IMG/VR virus record: IMGVR_UViG_3300005529_000029
Coordinates: 1 to 64,000 of that record
Origin: a virus
DNA length: 64,000 bases
Reading direction: 5' to 3' (one strand)
Shown: piece after piece, positions 41,686 to 49,405 of the stretch
How positions within the stretch are numbered: the first letter of the stretch is position 1
Layout of the letters: every line of letters begins with the position of its first letter
Notes under the pieces: model-generated
The model's input: only the letters and a program-made list of their open reading frames with translations
Database searches by the model: none
Told to the model about the DNA's origin: nothing
Translations under genes and position numbers: made by a program

Positions 41686-42457
41686 ATACCGGACATTTAA
41701 GCTCTAGAGCCGGTATTCAGCCTCAAGTTCGATTTCGGCGGAGTTCCAATGACAGGCAATCAGCAAATACACACACAGAGATTGTCCTCTGATTACCTGC
41801 TGGGACTCCGCTCTGAGTTTCCCCTGGCGGGAAGGTCTATCCGAATCCATAAGCAAAGGAAAGGAGAGTGCGCATACAACCAGGTGGGCGCTATAGACTT
41901 CACCGATGTCCTGGGCATTTACGCGGAAAACTGCCGTAGTGGTTTCCCTGAGTCCAGATCGACATCTGCCGAGATGCGTCCTGAAATGGTTTCTGGAGCT
42001 GTGATGCTTGAAAACGTAGAGCATCGCCAAGGGTTCACAGGCATGAGGTCGGTTGCTCGACCGGTTTGTGAGAATCGTAAATCCCCGCGCTCCATGGCCA
42101 AATTTAATCCCATAAGACTTTGGGATCGCACAACACTCTTTGACAAAGTGCCGGAGCTGGAATCCAGAGAAGTACACGCTGAAGTCTTGTAAAAGACGAG
42201 TCAGCCTGGAAACACAGTGAAATCGGCCACGTCTCAGGAACAGAGCTCTTAAACTCACCTGAGGCCCATTTCGCCGTCATCGCGAACGGACACCGGAGAA
42301 AATAGTATCCGGGCCAAGCCGGTCTAACCACGGTAGCGATGAGTCGGGCGACGTATGCGATTTTTTCGTTGACCATGTGATTACGACAAAGCAAGTAGTC
42401 GACAGTTTGGCTTTATATGGGAGATCGGACTATCGAAGCGGTCTCCCATCTTTTTTT
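41686..42457 (+). ncRNA. Giant structured noncoding RNA, about 770 nt (candidate)
   Basis: A 730-bp gap between genes filled with local hairpins. AATACCGG/CCGGTATT (41685-41692/41710-41717). GCGGAGTTCC/GGGACTCCGC (41738-41747/41802-41811), enclosing CAGGCAATCAG/CTGATTACCTG (41753-41763/41789-41799). TTCCC/GGGAA at 41819-41833. GTGATGCT/AGCATCGC at 42001-42027. GGTCG/CGACC at 42047-42062. ATCCCA/TGGGAT at 42107-42126. Nested GCTGA/TCAGC and GTCTT/AAGAC at 42178-42205. GAAAT..GGCC..CTCAGG paired to CCTGAG-GGCC-ATTTC (42219-42238/42258-42272). CCGGA/TCCGG at 42293-42312. A promoter and a terminator frame it. The longest frame here (147 aa) has no plausible protein character. Size and density recall GOLLD/ROOL RNAs; family not identified. 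Confidence 0.75.
42419..42457 (+). terminator. Intrinsic terminator of the structured RNA
   Basis: GGGAGATCG (42419-42427) pairs with CGGTCTCCC (42439-42447), one G-U pair, loop of 11, followed by ATC and seven T. This separates the RNA from the following protein gene. Confidence 0.85.
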
Positions 42458-42523
42458 AATTTGCTTATGGATTTCGATAGACCGCACAAATCAAATTTCA
42501 ATGGAGTCAGGAGACAGACCACC

Positions 42524-42730
42524 ATGCAAAGAACCGGCAAGTATATATGTTATTTCCTACAGAGTGATACGAACAAAGAATTTGACTCGCTGCAGTTAGC
42601 ATTAGAGGCTGCGAGAAAATACGTGGGGAATGCTGCCTATACTAAACCATTCCCACACGAAGAAACATATTTGTTCGGTCCTGGCGATGGTACAACTAGC
42701 GTCACAGTCCGGGAAAAAATCATATTCTAA
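42524..42730 (+). CDS. Small hypothetical protein
   Basis: 68 aa. The start at 42524 (MQRTGKYICYFLQSD) is chosen because the upstream part of the same frame runs through the RNA terminator; CAGGAG lies before it. Alpha/beta pattern with a helix (SLQLALEAARKYVG). Unknown. Confidence 0.55.
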   Translation: MQRTGKYICYFLQSDTNKEFDSLQLALEAARKYVGNAAYTKPFPHEETYLFGPGDGTTSVTVREKIIF

Positions 42731-42744
42731 AATTAGAAGCACAT

Positions 42745-43167
42745 ATGTCCCAAACTATAGAGATTCTTGAAAAGCAGATCGAGGAGCTGAGGTTTCAGCT
42801 TCAACAAACGAAGGATCGTGAAGCGAGTCTCCTCAGATGGATTAAAGAGATTCGTGATTGGGTAGAGGAACAAGAGGCTTGTATCCAATGCGATGACTTT
42901 TTATATTGTGAAAAGCATGCATTCAATGGTTACAAGATCGATGTGATGGGTGCTTATGAGTCCTACCTGATGCTGCTCCAGAAGTTCAAGAAAGTATCAT
43001 ACAAAGCAAATCAGGCAATAGAGTTCCTAACCTGGCTCGATGAGTTCATATCAAGCGAGACCGCTACAGTTCAGGCAATCTCCACCGTCGAACTAATTCG
43101 GGAGCGAGTAACACTGATCAAAGAACAGATGGAGTTTAATGATGACACTTCAGCAAATAAAGGCTAG
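42745..43167 (+). CDS. Hypothetical coiled-coil protein
   Basis: 140 aa. N-terminal coiled coil (EILEKQIEELRFQLQQTK), CIQCDDFLYC cysteines near residue 46-56, helical remainder. Overlaps the next gene by 29 bases. Unknown. Confidence 0.55.
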   Translation: MSQTIEILEKQIEELRFQLQQTKDREASLLRWIKEIRDWVEEQEACIQCDDFLYCEKHAFNGYKIDVMGAYESYLMLLQKFKKVSYKANQAIEFLTWLDEFISSETATVQAISTVELIRERVTLIKEQMEFNDDTSANKG

Positions 43168-43417
43168 AGAGCAGGTCGCTCACTTCTCTTTTGCCGACGT
43201 TAATAAGTGCTTTATCGCAATGGGATTTCATCACGTCACAAGTATCTATGGTGGCATTCAGAGTGAAGCTGGGATCCATATCTATGCGAAGAATCGTTCC
43301 AGAATCCTGGCGATCAGGAATGGCAGCGACGGAATATGGTCATTCTATCACGAATCAGGCAAGGCATTTCTTGATCGAATGATCGGCGTTAAGAGTGAAC
43401 TGGAGAAACTCACATGA
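43139..43417 (+). CDS. Hypothetical small protein
   Basis: 92 aa (ATG at 43139 or 43142). Begins MMTLQQIKAREQVAHFSFAD; beta-alpha (IHIYAKNRSRILAIRNGSDG). Four-base overlap with the next gene. Unknown. Confidence 0.5.
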   Translation: MMTLQQIKAREQVAHFSFADVNKCFIAMGFHHVTSIYGGIQSEAGIHIYAKNRSRILAIRNGSDGIWSFYHESGKAFLDRMIGVKSELEKLT

Positions 43418-43635
43418 CAAAAGAGCAACTCGAGAAGTTTATTAAGATTCGCAACGAATCACCTTTCAATTCCAATATGCAATTTCAAATTGATGCTAAT
43501 GCGGCCGGTTTCGATAACAAGGAATTAGGCGAAGCTCAGAAGATCGACTTCAATGATGGTTATGGATGGCAATGGATAACGCCCCATGGCCGCTTGATCG
43601 AGTCACCTGCAGGCCGGCTTACCCTCTTGAATTAG
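43414..43635 (+). CDS. Hypothetical small protein
   Basis: 73 aa, ATGA-coupled. Helical start (TKEQLEKFIKIRNE), then GYGWQWITPHGRL. Unknown. Confidence 0.5.
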   Translation: MTKEQLEKFIKIRNESPFNSNMQFQIDANAAGFDNKELGEAQKIDFNDGYGWQWITPHGRLIESPAGRLTLLN

Positions 43636-43644
43636 GAGACTGAT

Positions 43645-43986
43645 ATGAAAGACCTTGATGATTACCTGGCCCTGCAGAACAAAATCTTCAAATACTTTGG
43701 CTATCAAGAAGACTGGCGAGTTATTCCAATCGATGATCGACGCCAGATGTATTGGTCAATCAACGGTCCTTTAGATTCTTCACAGACGGAGATTATATAC
43801 CACCAGGACCGCGACACGGTAATCGCGCAGGATGGCAATCACTATTGTGACACGCTTTACACTCAGCGCTTCTTACCAAAATGGGTCTATGAAGGTCCAG
43901 ATTTTACCATGGTTGCAGTCAACACTCACGTAGATGGCAATCAATTCCTTGCAATCTTTGATAACGCGAAACGAGTTCAGCTATAG
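43645..43986 (+). CDS. Hypothetical protein
   Basis: 113 aa with GGAG ribosome site. Beta-rich, tyrosine/tryptophan-rich (FKYFGYQEDWRVIPIDDRRQ; DRDTVIAQDGNHYCDTLY). Unknown. Confidence 0.55.
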   Translation: MKDLDDYLALQNKIFKYFGYQEDWRVIPIDDRRQMYWSINGPLDSSQTEIIYHQDRDTVIAQDGNHYCDTLYTQRFLPKWVYEGPDFTMVAVNTHVDGNQFLAIFDNAKRVQL

Positions 43987-44000
43987 ATGGAGGCTACACA

Positions 44001-44726
44001 ATGAATTCTCTTCTTAACCCGCACGAAACCGAAACTGATCCTACTCTTCTCGATGATTACGTTGCCAAGATGATGAAGCTCTCAGAGAAGATTCATTGTC
44101 TGGCCTGTGGCGAGAGCATCTGCGATGAATGCTTTAAGAAGATGATGGATCGCATTGCTGAGGGTGAAAAACCCATCCGGACAGCAACGAAAAAGACCCA
44201 GCGATCGAGACTGGAAACGTCTCTCGATAATCCAGAGCGTCTAAAGATTTACCTTGAAGGATTTCCTACAACCGCTCGATTCCCGCGGAAAAACCAATCG
44301 CTTAATCCAATCGCGCAGTTCCTCTCCGATAAGCTGAGCGAAAGAGTTTGCGTCGATCAGGCAGAAGCCTGGATTGATGGCGCAGATGAACTCATCGAAT
44401 TACCCAATTGGGCTAAATGGCTCATGATCTCAATTCAAAAAGAGGATGGTTATATCAGCGTCGGCACAGCGGCCAAACTGGTCGGATCGTGGGTATCAGA
44501 GGAACTTCGGGAAAGAGCGCGCGACGTCGTGAACGAGCTGAACACGAAGATCCAAAACATCGCTAATAGCCTGTGCTATATGCTTGGAAATGACGATTTC
44601 TCTCAGGCATCATCACTTAATGAGCTTCCGAACCTGGCTCACAAACTCAAACAGCATCTGATTATCCTGAAGGATTATGAGTCTCAGCTCTCGCTGATTA
44701 GCGGTATTCACCAGTCTTCGAATTGA
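44001..44726 (+). CDS. Hypothetical protein with N-terminal zinc knuckle
   Basis: 241 aa. CLACGESICDECFKK near residue 33 gives a C-x2-C-x4-C-x2-C zinc site. The rest is helical with a possible DNA-binding segment (YISVGTAAKLVGSWVSEELR). An intrinsic terminator follows. Unknown function. Confidence 0.6.
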   Translation: MNSLLNPHETETDPTLLDDYVAKMMKLSEKIHCLACGESICDECFKKMMDRIAEGEKPIRTATKKTQRSRLETSLDNPERLKIYLEGFPTTARFPRKNQSLNPIAQFLSDKLSERVCVDQAEAWIDGADELIELPNWAKWLMISIQKEDGYISVGTAAKLVGSWVSEELRERARDVVNELNTKIQNIANSLCYMLGNDDFSQASSLNELPNLAHKLKQHLIILKDYESQLSLISGIHQSSN

Positions 44727-44736
44727 TCTCGAAAAC

Positions 44737-44797
44737 GTCACGTCGACCGATGCAGTTATTCTCTACGCCAACAGCGCGGTACGACGTGACTTTTTTT
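44737..44797 (+). terminator. Intrinsic terminator with long loop
   Basis: GTCACGTCG (44737-44745) pairs with CGACGTGAC (44782-44790), followed by seven T. The 36-base loop may fold further. CCGTAAACATAT lies just downstream at 44807-44818, a motif shared with other control regions. Confidence 0.75.
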
Positions 44798-44863
44798 GCT
44801 GGTTTTCCGTAAACATATCAACACACAAAATCTATTACTCCTCACAGAAAGAATAGGTCGCAA

Positions 44864-45073
44864 ATGGCAAATAAAGAACCTGATGCAAGTCTCTATGAAA
44901 CCGAAGCGATGATTGCGTCCCTGAAACAGTTTCGTCAATTAACACCTAATCGCGAGCTGCAACGCTCATTGGATAGAACTGTTGCTATCGCAATCGACGC
45001 GCACCGTGATCTTAAACGCAAATGTTTGAGAGTTACCAAGCGAACGATTAATCCGGAACTTATAGCCTCGTAA
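44864..45073 (+). CDS. Small hypothetical basic protein
   Basis: 69 aa. Helical (TEAMIASLKQFRQLTPNREL). No family recognised. It starts a new transcription unit after the terminator. Confidence 0.5.
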   Translation: MANKEPDASLYETEAMIASLKQFRQLTPNRELQRSLDRTVAIAIDAHRDLKRKCLRVTKRTINPELIAS

Positions 45074-45088
45074 TTAAGGAGCATTCAA

Positions 45089-45967
45089 ATGAAACCTACA
45101 AAAACAAAGACTGCGCGAGCAACTAAAATAGCAAAGACGACAAAAAGAGCCTCAAAGCCTTCAGCGAAATCGAAAGCAGTGATACCTGCGGCCAAAACTC
45201 AGCCGATTACCCATGAAGAGATTTTAGGAACTTCAGTGACTACTGAGCAGGTCCAGGAGAAGGTTCTCGTATTACGCTCCTGCAAGGCTGATATGACCAG
45301 TTATGATGGCTTTAAGTGGCCAGAATCTGGTTTCGTAGAAGCGCCTGACTGGAAACCCACAAAGCAATGTGGAAATGGGCTTCATGGGTGGCAATGGGCT
45401 GTTGGTGATTTCCGGCTTGGATTCCATGACAGAGATACAAAGTGGCTAGTTATTGAGGTCGACAAGTCACAGATCGTTGAGCTTGACGGTAAGGTCAAAT
45501 TCAAGAATGGCAATGTTATTAAGGTTGGAAACTGGCATGATTGTTTTTGGTATGTGAGAACCCACACACCGAAGCCGGTTTTGGAGAAACCGGCGCCTGG
45601 TGACTACGCGCACTCTTCGACAACCGGTGACTACGCGCACTCTTCGACAACCGGTTACTACGCGCACTCTTCGACAACCGGTAACTACGCGCACTCTTCG
45701 ACAACCGGTTACTACGCGCACTCTTCGACAACCGGTGACTACGCGCACTCTTCGACAACCGGTAACTACGCGACCGCTTGTGCCCTTGGCACAAACTGCC
45801 GCGCAAAAGCAGGAGATAAAGGTTCGATCATCCTCACCTATTGGGATGATAAGGCGAATCGTTTTCGGCATGTCATTGGATACGTTGGCGAAGATGGAAT
45901 CGAAGCTAATACTTGGTACGAAATCCAAGATGGAAAACTTGGTAAATGTTCGCGCCAGGATTATTAA
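45089..45967 (+). CDS. DUF7666-like protein with nine-residue tandem repeats
   Basis: 292 aa. A basic, alanine-lysine N terminus (about 1-35) suggests nucleic-acid contact or disorder. Residues about 50-165 carry VLRSCKADMTSYDGFKWPES, KQCGNGLHGWQWAVGD and a GLHGW core matching what I recall as DUF7666. Then follow six copies of GDYAHSSTT (position 2 is D, Y or N), which fit a left-handed or pentapeptide-like beta solenoid, capped by a GDKGSIILTYWDD strand. Function unknown; solenoid phage proteins sometimes mimic DNA. The reverse frames across the repeats are artefacts. Confidence 0.65.
   Translation: MKPTKTKTARATKIAKTTKRASKPSAKSKAVIPAAKTQPITHEEILGTSVTTEQVQEKVLVLRSCKADMTSYDGFKWPESGFVEAPDWKPTKQCGNGLHGWQWAVGDFRLGFHDRDTKWLVIEVDKSQIVELDGKVKFKNGNVIKVGNWHDCFWYVRTHTPKPVLEKPAPGDYAHSSTTGDYAHSSTTGYYAHSSTTGNYAHSSTTGYYAHSSTTGDYAHSSTTGNYATACALGTNCRAKAGDKGSIILTYWDDKANRFRHVIGYVGEDGIEANTWYEIQDGKLGKCSRQDY
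45601..45762 (+). repeat. Six 27-bp in-frame tandem repeats
   Basis: Units start at 45601, 45628, 45655, 45682, 45709 and 45736 and differ only in the second codon base-one position (GAC, GAC, TAC, AAC, TAC, GAC). A partial seventh follows. Near-identity at DNA level, including third codon positions, points to recent expansion by slippage or recombination. Confidence 0.9.
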
Positions 45968-45982
45968 TCTCATTGCATTCCA

Positions 45983-46657
45983 ATGGACTGCCCTTTCTGC
46001 GGAGATGAGATTCTTACCGAAATAGAGATTGGCCCAGATCGAGAGTTTTATGCTCAGTTTTGTTGCTCTGAAGCCGAGAGCATCATGCATGAGATGGATC
46101 GTAAGACCTGGGCCAATATTCTTCGAGAATGTGCTGGCATCAAAATCCGTCAACCCTTTGATGCAGGTCTCACCTGGCAATTAGATTTCGGCCTCGAAAT
46201 CGTCACAGTCGAACAAAGAGACGCAAAAGACTTTATTCGGAAATGGCATAGGCATAATCCTCCTCCGGCTGGCTGGAAATTCGGTTTTGGAATAGCCAAT
46301 GGCGCCGATCTTATTGGAGTTTGCTGGGTAGGTCGTCCAGTCGCTCGAATGCTGGACCATAAGACAATCATCGAAGTTAATAGATTATGTGTTCGAGATG
46401 ATCTGCCAAAAGCTCTCACTTGGAATGCCTGTTCTCAGATGTATGGCGAGGCCGCGAGAAACGCCCAAGCAATGGGCTATCAGAAGATAATCACATATAC
46501 ACTGATTACTGAGGAAGGTACGGCATTAAAAGCTGCTGGCTGGCAGAAAGAGTTGGTTTCGAGTGGTGGCACTTGGGATCGGCCAAGTAGGTATAGAAAG
46601 CAGAAGTCACCGACAGTTCCTAAGATTCGCTGGGCAAAATATCTCGTTTCAGTTTAA
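45983..46657 (+). CDS. XF1762-family / GNAT-like phage protein with zinc knuckle
   Basis: 224 aa. CPFCGDEI near the start, with a later CC pair, may form a zinc finger. Residues about 78-205 fit the XF1762-type N-acetyltransferase-like family: AKDFIRKWHRHNPPPAGWKF, LIGVCWVGRPVARMLD, IEVNRLCVRDD, YTLITEEGTALKAAGW. These proteins occur in many phages; the acetyl acceptor is unknown. Confidence 0.75.
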   Translation: MDCPFCGDEILTEIEIGPDREFYAQFCCSEAESIMHEMDRKTWANILRECAGIKIRQPFDAGLTWQLDFGLEIVTVEQRDAKDFIRKWHRHNPPPAGWKFGFGIANGADLIGVCWVGRPVARMLDHKTIIEVNRLCVRDDLPKALTWNACSQMYGEAARNAQAMGYQKIITYTLITEEGTALKAAGWQKELVSSGGTWDRPSRYRKQKSPTVPKIRWAKYLVSV

Positions 46658-46792
46658 TTATTTGGCCGAAGAAACAGCGTTTCATCAATAAAACAGCTTG
46701 ACCAATTTATAAAAATATCGCACTATCTGAGTCAGGTCCACAATATAAATAAGAATCCACAGCCGCAACTGGATTCTCTTGGAGTCACCGAA

Positions 46793-46987
46793 ATGTCGAT
46801 GTTGCTTGTGTATGTCGTGCTCACCATCATAAGTTTCTGGCTTTGGTCACAGATTTATAGCTTCTCGCCCATTCTCTTCATGATGGGTTATTACTGGTAT
46901 TGGAAGGCATTCATCCTTGGTCTATTTGGCCTTATTCCTGATGATAAGGATTTTCGGGTTTATCTTGAGACCCAATCGCAATTATAA
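46793..46987 (+). CDS. Small two-helix membrane protein
   Basis: 64 aa. Hydrophobic segments LLVYVVLTIISFWLW and ILFMMGYYWYWKAFILGLFG in a short protein with tryptophan-rich ends. Ribosome site TTGGAGT lies before ATG. An inner-membrane protein of unknown role (superinfection exclusion is a possibility for such early phage genes). Confidence 0.55.
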   Translation: MSMLLVYVVLTIISFWLWSQIYSFSPILFMMGYYWYWKAFILGLFGLIPDDKDFRVYLETQSQL

Positions 46988-47105
46988 CTGAACGCGCCTT
47001 CATCAATTTAAATCTGCCGCAACAGATTCCCTTCTAAGTGAGAGAGCCAGGTAATCCTATTCTGGCTTAGGTAAATCAAAGACCAATCAAAAGGAGCTAA
47101 CTGAG

Positions 47106-47342
47106 ATGGCCGACAATTCGGCTGGAGAATCTCAGCGCGTCAAAGTGTGTTCGTTTTGTGGCGCTCAGATTCCTCTCATACCAAAGTCGCATCCGGATGA
47201 CATGTTCAAGATTATCTGGACATTCAAACATTCTTGCCCGCGAAGAGACGCCTTGATCGAAGAACTCTATCGTGACAGGCCCACCTTACGAGGGGTTAAA
47301 GAGAAAGGAGATGCTAGTGAGCAAAGAGAAACATACACCTGA
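47106..47342 (+). CDS. Small zinc-finger protein
   Basis: 78 aa with AAAGGAG. CSFCGAQI plus HSCPRRD supply a C-x2-C...H/C set. It overlaps the next gene by 26 bases. Unknown. Confidence 0.5.
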   Translation: MADNSAGESQRVKVCSFCGAQIPLIPKSHPDDMFKIIWTFKHSCPRRDALIEELYRDRPTLRGVKEKGDASEQRETYT

Positions 47343-47673
47343 GCCATGGAGCGTAGAAGATCCGCGTCTTGAATATCCACAGAATTATAAACTCTGGATA
47401 CGTAGCGAGTCACAGCCCAATTTCATTGGCGAAGTTGACCTAAGCGATTACTCCAATGAAGAAATAGCAATGGCAAATGCTAATCGAATAGTTGCTTGCA
47501 TTAATGCATGCAAGGACATTCCGACCGAAAATCTCGAAGCAGGAGTCATTGATGAACTTCGCGGTGCAGCTCAGAAGGTCATCGACAATTGGGAGCGTGG
47601 CGATTTATCAGCAGCAGTTCGCGCGCTTAATATTACCCTCGGTAAACTCTCAACTCCAATCTCTGAGCTCTAG
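47317..47673 (+). CDS. Hypothetical protein (GTG start)
   Basis: 118 aa from GTG at 47317: AAAGGAG lies at the right distance from this codon, while the ATG at 47311 is too close. HTPEPWSVEDPRLEYPQNYK and NANRIVACINACKDIPTENL match a very common family of small phage proteins (HTPGPW... NARLIAAAPEL-like), here with NANRIVACINAC. Function unknown. Confidence 0.65.
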   Translation: MSKEKHTPEPWSVEDPRLEYPQNYKLWIRSESQPNFIGEVDLSDYSNEEIAMANANRIVACINACKDIPTENLEAGVIDELRGAAQKVIDNWERGDLSAAVRALNITLGKLSTPISEL

Positions 47674-47720
47674 CCTCATCAATTAAAGGATCTATATTCA
47701 TATCCAGAAAGGCATAACCA

Positions 47721-48869
47721 ATGATAAAGAATAATCCAGATGCTCCGATGGAGTTCACATTAAAGAAAGAAGACTTCCTGCGAGAGTTAACGCTGATCCA
47801 GGGCGTCATTGAAAAGAAGAGCACGATCCCAATCCTCTCGTATATTGCGATCGCTGCAAACGAGATAGGTGAGGATGGCAAAATCACTTTGATTGGCACA
47901 GATATGGATTTAAGTCTGACATCGACATGTCCGGCGAATATCAAGAATGCCGGCGTCGTTACAGTATCTGCAAAGCGGCTATTTGAGATCGTCAGGAATC
48001 TGCCAGATGAGCCGATCCATATCAAATGGATCGCTAATGATGGTATCGTCCTAACCTGCGCCAAATTCGTCTCCAAAGTCCTCGGCGCCGATCCAAATAC
48101 TTTCCCGGCGATCGAGACAACTGAGCAGCCAGGTATCGAAGCGAATAGCAAGATTCTTGCCGATCTGATCGCCAGAACCTCATTTGCAATCACCACGGAT
48201 GAATCTCGATATGCTCTTAATGGCGCTCTAATACTTCGAGAAGGAAAAAACCTCGTAATGGTAGCGACTGATGCGCACCGGCTTTCAGTAGCTCAATCTC
48301 AAGCTGAAGAACCATTAAAGGCTGGCCAGAAGTTACGGGCCTTGATTCCAAAGAAGACACTTTCAATGCTCTCAAAGTTATTGATAGGCATCGATGAGAC
48401 AATCACCTTCATTGAAGATGGCAATCACTTCTTCTTCAATATTGGAGAGCGAGTTCTAGTATCGAGATTACTTTCTGGCCAGTTCCCGAATTACGAGCTG
48501 GTTCTCCCGAAAGATAACAACAAGAAGTTGGTTGTAGACGCCTCTAATCTTGGGAAAGCAGTTCGAAGGGTCTCTCTTATGGCAGATGAGCGTAGTCATG
48601 CGGTCAAGTTGTCAGTATCCGATAAACAGATCCAACTTGAGACTAGATCGAGCGAGACCGGCGAAGCAACTGAGATTCTTTCTGCAGAGTACGAAGGACC
48701 AGCTCTTACACTCGCATTCAATGCTCAATACGTGACTGAGTTGCTCAGTGTTATCAGTGCCGAGAAACTGGAATTCGCCCTGAAGGATGAACAGAGCCAA
48801 ATCCAGATTCGTCCTATTGGCGAAGCAAAGATCGATCACAAATACATCGTGATGCCAATGAGGTTATGA
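47721..48869 (+). CDS. dnaN: DNA polymerase III beta sliding clamp
   Basis: 382 aa, close to the usual 366-380. Recognisable beta-clamp features: LIQGVIEKKSTIPILSYIAI near residue 30, TDMDLSLTS, VSAKRLFEIVRNLP, YALNGALILREGKNLVMVAT-D-AHRLS, and the C-terminal YVTELLSVI followed by ALKDEQSQIQIRP and VMPMRL. It would tether a polymerase to DNA. A phage-encoded clamp implies replication through a host Pol III-type enzyme or a phage polymerase outside the window. Placed in the early operon. Confidence 0.97.
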   Translation: MIKNNPDAPMEFTLKKEDFLRELTLIQGVIEKKSTIPILSYIAIAANEIGEDGKITLIGTDMDLSLTSTCPANIKNAGVVTVSAKRLFEIVRNLPDEPIHIKWIANDGIVLTCAKFVSKVLGADPNTFPAIETTEQPGIEANSKILADLIARTSFAITTDESRYALNGALILREGKNLVMVATDAHRLSVAQSQAEEPLKAGQKLRALIPKKTLSMLSKLLIGIDETITFIEDGNHFFFNIGERVLVSRLLSGQFPNYELVLPKDNNKKLVVDASNLGKAVRRVSLMADERSHAVKLSVSDKQIQLETRSSETGEATEILSAEYEGPALTLAFNAQYVTELLSVISAEKLEFALKDEQSQIQIRPIGEAKIDHKYIVMPMRL

Positions 48870-48872
48870 TTT

Positions 48873-49202
48873 ATGAGCTATTACGATTACGAACAGTCAA
48901 AGAAAATATCAAGCGATGATCCCCAATTTGCGGCATTAATAATGGCTGCAATTCGTAAAGCCGATTCTAACAACGCTGAGAAGCTCGCAATGGCATTTCC
49001 CTTTATCTATGCTGAATTCCAAGCGAGATACCACGTTGCTGGTGGCATCCTTCCAGGCGAAAAAGTCACACCACCTGACGAAGATACTTGTGAGTTATCT
49101 TCTCCAATTAACCAAGCATCAGTTGAGCTAATCAACTCAATCGTGCGGACAAAAATATCCAAGGAAGCAATCCTAAGAGACTTTGATGATGAGGAAACCT
49201 AA
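48873..49202 (+). CDS. Hypothetical protein
   Basis: 109 aa, four bases after dnaN. MSYYDYEQSKKISSDDPQFA and IMAAIRKADSNNAEKLAMAF match a common small phage family (Y-D-Y-x2-S-K-x-I..DDPPFYALIMAAMRKAD..N..KL...FP). Function unknown. GGIL-PGE then a C-terminal acidic tail. Confidence 0.65.
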   Translation: MSYYDYEQSKKISSDDPQFAALIMAAIRKADSNNAEKLAMAFPFIYAEFQARYHVAGGILPGEKVTPPDEDTCELSSPINQASVELINSIVRTKISKEAILRDFDDEET

Positions 49203-49214
49203 AGGAGCGATCTT

Positions 49215-49403
49215 ATGACAAAGAAGAAAGAGCTAGACATCAATAATCCTGACATCGCAAGCATTGGTATCGAGATTGATTGCACATCTAAAGGTGGCCG
49301 GAGGGAAGCTCAGGCTGTCTTCAACTCCATTGATGCGAGTATTAAGAAGAAATTAAAGAGCCTGAAAAGATACAAAAAGAGACACGCAAATAAGGAGCGA
49401 TAA
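49215..49403 (+). CDS. Small protein copying the tape measure N terminus
   Basis: 62 aa with AAAGGAG. Residues 7-51 (LDINNPDIASIGIEIDCTS..., VFNSIDASIKKKL) match residues 1-45 of the tape measure protein (MDINNLDIASIGIEIDSTS..., VFDSIDQSITRML). Identity is 16 of the first 19 residues, and the underlying codons differ mainly at silent positions. The remainder is lysine/arginine-rich. It ends two bases before the Cas12-like gene. A mimic or regulator of tape measure function is possible. No known family. Confidence 0.7.
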   Translation: MTKKKELDINNPDIASIGIEIDCTSKGGRREAQAVFNSIDASIKKKLKSLKRYKKRHANKER

Positions 49404-49405
49404 AA

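Noticed and set aside
41749-42192. 147-codon plus-strand and 184-codon minus-strand frames inside the structured RNA
   Set aside because: The two overlap each other, lack ribosome sites and domains, and their sequence is explained by base-paired RNA segments.
45467-46180. Long minus-strand frames across the 27-bp repeats
   Set aside because: A 27-bp repeat without stops keeps other frames open; the encoded RVVTGCRR-type repeats are a by-product.
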